Below, piece by piece: positions 33,069-43,644 of a stretch of DNA of 64,000 nucleotides. A program made the position numbers and the translations under genes. Within the stretch, counting starts at the first letter, position 1. Each line of letters opens with the position of its first letter. This DNA is from Gemmatimonadaceae bacterium. Lineage in GTDB: Bacteria > Gemmatimonadota > Gemmatimonadetes > Gemmatimonadales > Gemmatimonadaceae. Under the pieces are notes generated by a model, which saw only the letters and a program-made list of their open reading frames with translations, had not been told where the DNA came from and made no database searches. The DNA lies in the NCBI GenBank assembly GCA_036504815.1, contig DASXUN010000001.1:1-64000 (forward strand), in the 5' to 3' direction.

Positions 33069-33947
33069 TCACCCCTTCTTCAATTGATAGAGCCGCTCGC
33101 GCGCCAACCGCCGTCCCGTGGGCGTCGCCGCGAGCCCTCCGCCCGCCGTTTCGCGGTATCGGACATCCATCTCCCGGCCGATCTGCCCCATCGTGTCGAT
33201 GACCTCGTCGGCGGGAATCGCAAACTCGATGCCGGCAAGCGCCATCTCGATGGCCGCGAGAGCGATGGCGCTCCCAGTGGCATTGCGGAAGACGCACGGC
33301 AGCTCGACGAGCCCGCCCAGCGGATCGCAGACGAGGCCGAGCGTTCCCTGCTGCGCCAGCGCGACGGCGTGGCCGCACTGGGCCGGCGTGCCGCCGAGCA
33401 TCTCCACCGCCGCGCCCGCCGCCATGCCGGCGGCGGCGCCGGTCTCGGCCTGGCAGCCGCCCTCGGCGCCGCTCAGCGACGCGCGCTCGGCGATGACCGC
33501 ACCAATGAGGCCGGCGGTGGCGAGCGCATCGATCAGCGCGTCGTCGCCGAGGCCGCGCGCGTCGGCCAACCCGGTGAGCACCGCGGGGAGGACGCCGGCG
33601 CCGCCCGCCGTCGGCGCGGCGACGATGACACCCATGGCGGCATTGACCTCCTGCACCGCGAGCGCGCGCATGAGCACGTCGCGAAAGGGCGTGCCGCTCA
33701 GCGGCCCCGCCGGACCTTCGCGCAGCTTGGCGGCGTCGCCGCCGACCAGCCCGGACGCGCTGCGCAGGTCGCCCGCCGCGCCGCGGCCGACCGCCTCGCG
33801 CATCACGGCGAGCGCGCGGCCGAGCGCCGCGCGAATCTCCGGCACCGGACGGCCGTGATCGAGCGACTCGGCGTCGAGCGCGACGTCGCTCAGGCGGAGG
33901 CCGCGCGACTCGGCGTCGTGAATGGCGGAGGCGAGGGAGGTATACAT
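33069..33947 (-). CDS. sdaAA: L-serine dehydratase, alpha subunit (iron-sulphur)
   Basis: The 292-residue product is the catalytic alpha chain of the two-subunit, oxygen-sensitive enzyme that turns L-serine into pyruvate and ammonia. The blocks SGAEGGCQAETG and GLVCDPLGGLVELPC hold conserved cysteines that bind the [4Fe-4S] cluster. The pairing with a separate beta subunit (sdaAB upstream) is as in Bacillus. A half copy of repeat D sits between the two genes, so the ATG is preceded by pyrimidine-rich repeat DNA with no Shine-Dalgarno. Confidence 0.95.
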   Translation of the reverse strand: MYTSLASAIHDAESRGLRLSDVALDAESLDHGRPVPEIRAALGRALAVMREAVGRGAAGDLRSASGLVGGDAAKLREGPAGPLSGTPFRDVLMRALAVQEVNAAMGVIVAAPTAGGAGVLPAVLTGLADARGLGDDALIDALATAGLIGAVIAERASLSGAEGGCQAETGAAAGMAAGAAVEMLGGTPAQCGHAVALAQQGTLGLVCDPLGGLVELPCVFRNATGSAIALAAIEMALAGIEFAIPADEVIDTMGQIGREMDVRYRETAGGGLAATPTGRRLARERLYQLKKG

Positions 33948-33955
33948 GCGGGATC

Positions 33956-34014
33956 GGAACGAGGAGGAGGTAGAGACCTGGCGAGGGGGGACGAGTGCAG
34001 GAACGAGAACCGGG
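33956..34014 (-). repeat. Repeat family D, half element inside the sda operon
   Basis: The core GGAACGAGGAGGAGGTAG... (33956-33986) is followed by the second box GGAACGAGAACCGGGG, but there is no inverted partner. It fills the gap between sdaAB and sdaAA and ends 8 bases from the sdaAA start codon. Confidence 0.8.
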
Positions 34015-34016
34015 GT

Positions 34017-34691
34017 CTACACCGTCACCCGGTCCAGCCGGAACGCCCAGCGCACCCATGGCAGGGCGCGGATGGCGTCGCGCACCGCATCGGATGGCGG
34101 CTCATCCACTTCAATCACCATGAAGGCATCGCCGCCGCGACGGCGACGCGAGACGCGCAGCGTGGCGATGTTGACGCCGGTGTCGGCAAGCAGCGTGGTG
34201 ATGCGCGCGATGGAGCCGCGCGTATCCTCCGCCACGAGCACGATGGTGTGATGATCGGCGTGCACTTCCACCGGATATCCGTCGATGTCGTTGACGAGGA
34301 TGCGTCCCGCGCCGAGCGACGATCCCACCATCACCGACGTGCGGTCGCCGCGCTCGACGGTGATGCGCACCGAGTTGGGGTGCACCTCGTTTTCCTCGCC
34401 CAGCTTGGTCTTCGCGAAGGTGTAGTCGAGTCCCTCGCCGGCAGCGATGTCGAGCGCCGTGCGCAGCCGGTCATCATCGGGACGGAACCCCAGGAGGCCG
34501 CCGACGATCGCCTTGTCGGTGCCATGTCCCTCACCGGTGCGCGCGAAGGAGCCGTGCAGCTCGATGTGCGCCTTCTGCGGCGTGCCTCCGACGAGGTTGC
34601 GCGCGAGCAGCCCCAGCCGGCACGCGCCGGCCGTGTGGCTGCTGCTGGGGCCCACCATGACGGGGCCGATGATATCAAGAATCGAGACCAC
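34017..34691 (-). CDS. sdaAB: L-serine dehydratase, beta subunit
   Basis: The 224-residue product opens V(GTG)-VSILDIIGPVMVGPSSSHT, the conserved start of the beta subunit. It carries SFARTGEGHGTDKAIVGGLLG in the body (about 45-67) and ends in an ACT domain (about 147-220, IVLVAEDTRGSIARIT) that probably senses an amino acid. The frame remains open upstream to 34763, but those codons lie in repeat family B and encode nothing conserved. The GTG at 34691, one base from the repeat, is therefore taken as the start. There is no Shine-Dalgarno. Confidence 0.93.
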   Translation of the reverse strand: MVSILDIIGPVMVGPSSSHTAGACRLGLLARNLVGGTPQKAHIELHGSFARTGEGHGTDKAIVGGLLGFRPDDDRLRTALDIAAGEGLDYTFAKTKLGEENEVHPNSVRITVERGDRTSVMVGSSLGAGRILVNDIDGYPVEVHADHHTIVLVAEDTRGSIARITTLLADTGVNIATLRVSRRRRGGDAFMVIEVDEPPSDAVRDAIRALPWVRWAFRLDRVTV

Positions 34692-34713
34692 GATTGAGGA
34701 TCTGGAATCCGGA
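34692..34713 (+). repeat. Repeat family B, copy 2
   Basis: The 22-bp core starts GATTGAGGATCTGG. It directly abuts the GTG start codon of sdaAB (antisense to it). Related words (GGGATTGAGGATCACG, GCGGATTGTGATTGGCGA) continue to about 34757, where heptamer array A2 begins. Confidence 0.8.
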
Positions 34714-34758
34714 ATGGGATTGAGGATCACGAATGCGGATTGTGATTGGCGACGGACA

Positions 34759-34835
34759 GCCATCCGCCATCAGCCATCCGCCATCAGCCATCCGCCATCC
34801 GCCATCAGTCGTCTGCCATCAGCCGTCTGCCTTCA
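34759..34835 (+). repeat. Heptamer array A2 (11 units)
   Basis: Eleven consecutive 7-bp units: GCCATCC, GCCATCA, GCCATCC, GCCATCA, GCCATCC, GCCATCC, GCCATCA, GTCGTCT, GCCATCA, GCCGTCT, GCCTTCA. The seventh position varies freely while GCCATC is mostly kept. It occupies the gap between the uvrA stop (17 bases away) and repeat B copy 2. Confidence 0.95.
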
Positions 34836-34852
34836 ACAACTACCGCGTCCAC

Positions 34853-37663
<2,811 letters not shown>

Positions 37664-37818
37664 AGCTTTGTAAGATGGCGCAGGGGACCAAAAGATGGGA
37701 GCCGGACCTGTTACCCCGCCGTAGGGGTCGGTTCGCATCTTTATGGTTGTGGCCAGTTGGCCGACCCCGTCACCCGCGGGCTAGATTGTAACGATCTCCC
37801 CGACTCCCCCCGCCACTC

Positions 37819-38799
37819 GTGAATAGCCGCGACCCGCGCCCGACACCCGCGCTGCCCAGTTTCGACCCCGCCCAGCTCTCGTTCGGCGACGTCGAGGCGG
37901 TGCCGCAGCTGCGCGTGGACCGGCAGGGGGAAGGCACGGGCGGAGCGAATGAGTCGGCGATGGCGTTTCGCGAGCCCCCGGTCTGCGGCGAGTCGTCGTA
38001 CGACGATGTCGTGGATGCCGGGCTCAGCTGGTCCGTGCGCATCGTACAGGAGGCGGAATCGGCGCCGGCCGCACCGCGCCCGCGTCCGGCGCCGAAACCG
38101 GCGGTCGCCGACCACCGGCCGGGCGATCTGACGCGGCCTGCCGCCGCGCGCCCCGCCGGTTCGATGCGCACCACGGGAAACCACACGACGCCAGACTCTC
38201 CAGCGGCCGCGAAGCGCCCCGCGCCAGTCGCCATACCCTCCGCGGCGCTCGATCCGCTCAAGCGATCCACCGAGATGTCGCCGCGCGACGCCGAAGCGGC
38301 CATCGCGTACTCTTTTGCGCTCGAGAAGCACGGCAATGCGTCGGCCGCGCTCGAGGCGCTCGACCAGTGTCTTGCGGCGGGGGGCGACGAGCTGCGGCTC
38401 ATCTGCGCCCGGGCGTTTCTGCTGGGCAGCCGGCTCAAGTACGATCTCGCGGAGGCCGAGCTGAAGCGGGCGGCCAAGCTGCGCATCGACGATCCCGAGG
38501 TGCAGCTGCAGGTGGGGATCCTCGCCTGCCGCCGCGCGCGGTGGCGCGATGCGGTGGAGCCGTTGCAGAAGGCGGCGGCCCAGCGCACTGACGATGCGCT
38601 GGCGCACTTCTACCTGGGCGAGGCGCTGAACCACGTCGATCAGCTGACGCCCGCGCTGCGTGCGTATGAGCATGCGACGCAATTGGACCCGGCCAACTGG
38701 CGCGCCTTCAAGGGCGTGGGGATCGTCCTCGACCGACTGGGGCGTCCCGCGGACGCGGCGGTCGCCTATCGCCACATGCGCGAGGCGCAGGGACGGTAG
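37819..38799 (+). CDS. TPR-repeat protein with disordered N-terminus
   Basis: The 326-residue product has a Pro/Ala-rich, probably unstructured N-terminal half (about 1-150). It is followed by tetratricopeptide repeats (about 155-320) with the usual pattern, for example AHFYLGEALNHVDQLTPALR and RAYEHATQLDPANW. No signal peptide is present. The start is GTG (37819). The stop shares one base with the GTG of the next gene, so the two are translationally coupled. TPRs bind partner proteins; the partner may be the following transglutaminase-like protein or the exporter, but this is inference. Confidence 0.8.
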   Translation: MNSRDPRPTPALPSFDPAQLSFGDVEAVPQLRVDRQGEGTGGANESAMAFREPPVCGESSYDDVVDAGLSWSVRIVQEAESAPAAPRPRPAPKPAVADHRPGDLTRPAAARPAGSMRTTGNHTTPDSPAAAKRPAPVAIPSAALDPLKRSTEMSPRDAEAAIAYSFALEKHGNASAALEALDQCLAAGGDELRLICARAFLLGSRLKYDLAEAELKRAAKLRIDDPEVQLQVGILACRRARWRDAVEPLQKAAAQRTDDALAHFYLGEALNHVDQLTPALRAYEHATQLDPANWRAFKGVGIVLDRLGRPADAAVAYRHMREAQGR

Positions 38800-40403
38800 T
38801 GCGCATCGGATCATCAGCGGTGGTGACGCCACGCGCTCGCACCGGGCGCGGTAGGGTGCGGGTCGCCACGGCGGTCATCGTGCTCGCCGCCTGGACGGGC
38901 GGCCTTGCCCTGCTCGTGCGCCGTGAGTTCTTCCAGGGTCGGGCGGAACGTCTCGCCGAGGCGGCGATGCGCCTCAGTCCGGGCGCCACGTTCTACACCG
39001 TCGAACAGAACGGCGTGCGCATCGGCTTCGCGTCCACGACCATCGACACCGTCGCGAACGGGATCGAGGTCACCGACTATTTCGTGGCCGACCTGCCGCT
39101 GGCCGGCCGCGTGCATCGCGCCTCTGCGCGATCGGTGGTGCTGCTCTCCCGCGCGCTGGCGCTGCGCACCTTCGACGTGCAGGCCGAGGCGGCGGAGACG
39201 CCGATTCGCGTCGTGGGACGCACCGAGGGAGACAGCCTGGTGGTCTTCGCGATGGATGTCCCCGGACAGCCGGCCGACACGCAGCGGATCGCGGTGCGCG
39301 GTCCGGTGCTGGTGCCGACGCTCGCCCCGCTCGCGATGGCGCTCGGCGAGACGCCGAAGACGGGCAAGACGTACCGCCTGCCGACGTTCGACCCGCAGCA
39401 GATGCAGTCACGCGACGTGGCGCTCACCGTGCAGGCCGAGAGCCTGTTTGTGGTGGACGACTCGGCGCGGTTCGACGCCGCGGCGAAAGTCTGGACGAGC
39501 GCGCTGCGCGACACCGTGCGCGCCTGGCACGTGACGGGCGAAGGCGGCGGCTTCGACGGCTGGGTGGACACGCAGGGCCGTGTCGTCGTGGCCCGTCAGG
39601 CCGCGGGGATCGTGCTGCGACGCACCGCGTATGAACTCGCCTTCGAGAACTGGCGCATCGCCCGCGATGCCGCCGCCGCGGCCGGCGTCGGGCCGTCGCG
39701 CGACATCTTCGAGAGCACCGCCATTTCCGCGGGCGTGGCGCTCAACGCAACTGCCCTGCCGCGGCTGCGGGTGCGGCTCACCGGCGTTTCGCTGGCCGGC
39801 TACGCCCTCGACGGCGGACGCCAGCAGCTGCGCGGCGACACGCTGCTGGTCGAGCGGCGTGCGGCGCCGAGGACCTCATATTCGCTGACCACGCGTTCGC
39901 CGGAGTTCCTCGCACGCTTCAAGGCGGAACTGGCCGCCGAGCCGCTGCTGCAGGCCAATGACATCGCCATCGTGCAGAAGGCGATCGCGATCACCGGACT
40001 CGAGCGCGACGCCCACCGGGTGGCCGAGAAGCTGAACCGGTGGGTCCACGATTCGCTGAAGAAGGAAGTGACGTTCAGCGTGCCCAACGCGCTGCAGGTG
40101 CTGCGCGCCCGGCGCGGTGACTGCAATGAGCACACGCAGTTGTACGTGGCGCTGGCGCGCGCGGTCGGCATCCCGGCGCGCATCGCCACCGGACTCGCGT
40201 ACGTGCGCGGCAAGTTCTACTACCATGCCTGGCCCGAAGTCTGGCTCGACGAATGGGTGCCCGTGGACCCGACGTTCGGCCAGTTCCCCGCCGATGCGGC
40301 GCACCTGCGCTTTGTCGTCGGCGGGCTTGGGCAGCAGGCGGAGTTGCTGCGACTGATCGGCAATCTGGAAATACGAATACTGGCGGGAAACGGGCGACCG
40401 TAG
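38799..40403 (+). CDS. Membrane-anchored transglutaminase-like protein
   Basis: The 534-residue product has one N-terminal membrane helix (about 22-40) and a large extracytoplasmic region without clear similarity (about 50-370). At the C-terminus is a transglutaminase-core domain with a complete triad: Cys442 in RRGDCNEHT, His476 in YYHAWPEVWL and Asp490 in WVPVDPTFGQ. Bacterial members act as proteases, peptide ligases or amidases in the envelope. The start is GTG (38799), overlapping the previous stop. The ABC exporter that follows on the same strand, 97 bases away, could handle its product or substrate. Confidence 0.85.
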   Translation: MRIGSSAVVTPRARTGRGRVRVATAVIVLAAWTGGLALLVRREFFQGRAERLAEAAMRLSPGATFYTVEQNGVRIGFASTTIDTVANGIEVTDYFVADLPLAGRVHRASARSVVLLSRALALRTFDVQAEAAETPIRVVGRTEGDSLVVFAMDVPGQPADTQRIAVRGPVLVPTLAPLAMALGETPKTGKTYRLPTFDPQQMQSRDVALTVQAESLFVVDDSARFDAAAKVWTSALRDTVRAWHVTGEGGGFDGWVDTQGRVVVARQAAGIVLRRTAYELAFENWRIARDAAAAAGVGPSRDIFESTAISAGVALNATALPRLRVRLTGVSLAGYALDGGRQQLRGDTLLVERRAAPRTSYSLTTRSPEFLARFKAELAAEPLLQANDIAIVQKAIAITGLERDAHRVAEKLNRWVHDSLKKEVTFSVPNALQVLRARRGDCNEHTQLYVALARAVGIPARIATGLAYVRGKFYYHAWPEVWLDEWVPVDPTFGQFPADAAHLRFVVGGLGQQAELLRLIGNLEIRILAGNGRP

Positions 40404-40423
40404 ACGGGAGGTTCGACTCCCTG

Positions 40424-40498
40424 CTGTCGCCTGTCGCCGTGCACCGCCAACCCTGCGCCCTCTGTCTCCCGTCTTCCGTCTCCCGTCTCCCGTCTGCC
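40424..40498 (+). repeat. Heptamer array E abutting a start codon
   Basis: The clear part is GTCTCCC, GTCTTCC, GTCTCCC, GTCTCCC, GTCTGCC (40464-40498), two bases before the ATG of the ABC ATPase gene. Upstream, weaker 7-bp units begin with CTGTCGC, CTGTCGC (40424-40437). It replaces any Shine-Dalgarno. Confidence 0.85.
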
Positions 40499-40500
40499 CC

Positions 40501-41259
<759 letters not shown>

Positions 41260-41265
41260 ACGAGT

Positions 41266-41300
41266 GATGGCAGATGGCGGGTGGCGGATGGCGGACGGGC
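41266..41300 (+). repeat. Heptamer array A3 leading into a start codon
   Basis: Five 7-bp units: GATGGCA, GATGGCG, GGTGGCG, GATGGCG, GACGGGC. The next in-phase unit, GATGACC, supplies the ATG start of the permease gene. It lies between the two ABC exporter genes. Confidence 0.9.
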
Positions 41301-41301
41301 G

Positions 41302-43047
41302 ATGACCAACTACCCGCCGCAGTCGCCCGATGCGCCGCACGTGCCGCACGTGAGCGTCGCCAACCCCGACGCGCCGCTGCTGTGGATTCTGATGCCCAAG
41401 TGGCTCACGGCGCGCGCGCGCGCGATGGCCGGCGAGCGGGGCCGCGGCGCGCGCATCACCATCCTGGCCACGGTGGGCCTGCTCTTCTGGGGGTTCATCT
41501 TCGGCCTGCTCTACCGGCTGCTCAGCTACTTCAAGGGCGTCCCCGAAATCGGCGAACTGCTCGCGGGCAAGCTGCTGGGCTTGATGCTCGTGTCGTTCTT
41601 CTCGCTGCTGCTGCTCTCGAACGTCATCACGGCGCTGTCGTCGTTCTTCCTGGCGAAGGACCTCGACCTGCTCGTCTCCGCGCCGGTGGACTGGCTGCGG
41701 GTCTACGCGGCGAAGCTGTCGGAGACGACCATCTTCTCGAGCTGGATGGTCGTGCTGATGGCGATCCCGATGTTCACGGCGTACGGCATCGCCTATCAGG
41801 GCGGCTGGGGCTTCGGCCTCTTCGTCGCGTTCGGCCTCATTCCCTTTCTCGTCATTCCCTCGGTGCTGGGGAGCGCGACGACGCTGCTCCTCGTGAACAT
41901 CTTCCCGGCGCGGCGCACGCGCGACATCCTGAGCGTCATCGCGGTGATGACGGCGGGCGGCATCGTGCTCCTGTTCCGCCTCGTGCGCCCCGAGAAGCTG
42001 GCGCGTCCCGAGGGATTCCGCTCGCTGGTGGACTTCATCGCGGTGCTGCGCGGCCCGACGTCGCCGCTGCTCCCGAGCGAGTGGTTCCAGAAGGCGGTGA
42101 TGGGCTTCCTCGCCGACCGGCACGACTGGCTGTCGCTCTACATGCTCTGGTCCACGGCCGCCGCGCTCGTCGTGCTCGGCGCCCTGCTGCACCGCGCGCT
42201 CTACGCGGCGGGCTTCAGCAAGGCGCAGGAGAGCGCCGAGCGCTGGGCGCACGCCGGGCTGCTGCACCGCGCCGCGATGCGCGTGCTCCGGCCACTCGGC
42301 ACGCTCAAGCGCGAGCTGGTGATGAAGGAAGTGCGGCTCTTCTTCCGCGACACCACGCAGTGGAGCCAGCTCATCCTGCTGGCCGTGCTCGTCGTGGTCT
42401 ACGTGTTCAACATCAGGTACCTGCCGCTGCGCGGCGAGGGCATCACGTTCTTCCTCATCAACGTGGTGCCGTTCCTGAACCTCGTGCTGGCGGGCTTCGT
42501 GCTCGCGTCGATCGCGGCGCGTTTCATCTTCCCCGGCGTCTCGCTCGAGGGGCGCACGCTCTGGCTCCTGCGTTCGAGCCCGCTGGCGATGCGCGACCTG
42601 CTGTGGGCGAAATTCTGGGTCGGCACCCTGCCCCTGCTGGTGCTGGCACTCGGCATCGTGGGGGTGACCGACTACCTGCTGCAGGTCTCCACCTTCATGT
42701 TCCTGGTGTCGGTGTTTACCATCACGTTCATGACGTTTGCCATCGCCGGACTGGCCATCGGATTCGGGACGCTGTTCCCGCAGTTCGAGACCGAGAATGC
42801 AGCGCAGATTCCCACGTCATTCGGGGGCCTGCTCTTCATGATGGCGTCCATCGGCATGATCGGGGGCACCATCATTCTCGAGGCACGCCCGGTGTACGGT
42901 TACCTGGCGGCCCGCGCCTTCAACACGGCCGCCAGCCCGGTGGAGATGGTGCTCGGGTTTGGCGCGGCCGTCATGCTGTGCGCGGCCTGCACGGTGATTC
43001 CCATTCGAGTGGCGCTGCGGCGCCTGGAAGCCACGGAGCGCGGATGA
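41302..43047 (+). CDS. ABC exporter permease (12 membrane segments)
   Basis: The 581-residue product has about twelve membrane helices in two halves of six (about 53-225 and 263-556). A cytoplasmic loop between residues about 290 and 340 contains LGTLKRELVMKEVRLFFRDT. This fits the large single-chain permeases paired with ABC-2 type ATPases (putative ATP-binding cassette family). The substrate is unknown. The ATG at 41302 lies within the phase of a heptamer repeat. Its TGA overlaps the ATG of the acetyltransferase gene (ATGA). Confidence 0.85.
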   Translation: MTNYPPQSPDAPHVPHVSVANPDAPLLWILMPKWLTARARAMAGERGRGARITILATVGLLFWGFIFGLLYRLLSYFKGVPEIGELLAGKLLGLMLVSFFSLLLLSNVITALSSFFLAKDLDLLVSAPVDWLRVYAAKLSETTIFSSWMVVLMAIPMFTAYGIAYQGGWGFGLFVAFGLIPFLVIPSVLGSATTLLLVNIFPARRTRDILSVIAVMTAGGIVLLFRLVRPEKLARPEGFRSLVDFIAVLRGPTSPLLPSEWFQKAVMGFLADRHDWLSLYMLWSTAAALVVLGALLHRALYAAGFSKAQESAERWAHAGLLHRAAMRVLRPLGTLKRELVMKEVRLFFRDTTQWSQLILLAVLVVVYVFNIRYLPLRGEGITFFLINVVPFLNLVLAGFVLASIAARFIFPGVSLEGRTLWLLRSSPLAMRDLLWAKFWVGTLPLLVLALGIVGVTDYLLQVSTFMFLVSVFTITFMTFAIAGLAIGFGTLFPQFETENAAQIPTSFGGLLFMMASIGMIGGTIILEARPVYGYLAARAFNTAASPVEMVLGFGAAVMLCAACTVIPIRVALRRLEATERG

Positions 43048-43523
43048 TCAGCCGTCCCACGGAACGCGACATTCCCGCGATTGTCGCGCTGAACAACATG
43101 TTCGCCCCGGAGGGCAAGACCCTCCATCGCACGCCGCAGTTCGTCGAGGAGCACCTGCCCGACTACCTGGTGCTCCGCGGCGAGAGCGGCCGCGTCCTCG
43201 GCTGCGTGGCGCTCGACGAATATTCGCCGTCGCTCGTCGAACTGATTGGCCTGGCCGTGCACCCGTCGGCGCGCGGCCGCGGCTACGGTGTGATGCTCAT
43301 CGAGGAAATCACCGACCTCGCGCGGCGCCGCGGCTACGACGAGATCTTCGCCACGTCGTTCTCCGAAGCGATCTTCGAGGCGTGCGGCTTCCTCAAGGAG
43401 AAGCTCGACGAGTTTCCGGAGAAGGTGCTGCGCTACACGCGCATCGACCGCACCGAGGTGGAGATGGCGGAGAAGCACTGCTTCTCGCGCGTCCTGCGCG
43501 AGACACACGAAGCGGCGGCGTAG
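43044..43523 (+). CDS. GNAT-family N-acetyltransferase
   Basis: The 159-residue product has the GNAT fold. The acetyl-CoA loop is HPSARGRGYGVMLIEE (about 73-88), preceded by the VELIGLAV strand, and the C-terminal part contains FEACGFLKEKL. The size and layout resemble the stand-alone GNAT related to N-acetylglutamate synthase, but the substrate is not certain. It overlaps the permease stop by 4 bases (ATGA) and is the last gene of the plus-strand cluster, just before a bidirectional terminator. Confidence 0.85.
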   Translation: MISRPTERDIPAIVALNNMFAPEGKTLHRTPQFVEEHLPDYLVLRGESGRVLGCVALDEYSPSLVELIGLAVHPSARGRGYGVMLIEEITDLARRRGYDEIFATSFSEAIFEACGFLKEKLDEFPEKVLRYTRIDRTEVEMAEKHCFSRVLRETHEAAA

Positions 43524-43525
43524 GC

Positions 43526-43555
43526 ACGGCGGCACGCCGCGGCGTGCCGCGCCGT
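43526..43555. terminator. Bidirectional terminator between convergent genes
   Basis: The 18-bp perfect palindrome GGCACGCCGCGGCGTGCC (43531-43548) is flanked by ACGGC and GCCGT, which extend the stem. It separates the acetyltransferase gene from the convergent cytochrome-assembly-like genes. No T-tract is present. Confidence 0.65.
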
Positions 43556-43644
43556 CAGCGTTTCGGGGGACGGAGCAGCGGCCAGAGCACGTACGCCACG
43601 GCCAGCGCGCCGAGCGCCATGGCGGTGAGCAGCGAGCGGTTCAC
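43555..43644 (-). CDS. 29-residue single-helix membrane peptide
   Basis: A short frame starts at GTG (43642-43644), overlapping the CcmF-like stop codon by 4 bases (GTGA). It encodes MNRSLLTAMALGALAVAYVL followed by WPLLRPPKR. It is one membrane helix with a basic C-terminal end. The overlap and membrane character suggest it is real and works with the CcmF-like protein, like the small membrane peptides (CcmD, or the N-terminus of CcmI) of cytochrome c assembly. Homology to those is not shown. Confidence 0.55.
   Translation of the reverse strand: MNRSLLTAMALGALAVAYVLWPLLRPPKR

Noticed and set aside
34692-34763. A 24-codon N-terminal extension of sdaAB
   Set aside because: The codons lie in repeat families B and A, and the conserved beta-subunit start is at 34691.
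34759-34835. CRISPR array
   Set aside because: The units are contiguous heptamers with no spacers, and no cas genes are present in the window.
37664-37818. LexA-type operator in front of uvrA
   Set aside because: No convincing inverted repeat of a known LexA type was found in the divergent gap.
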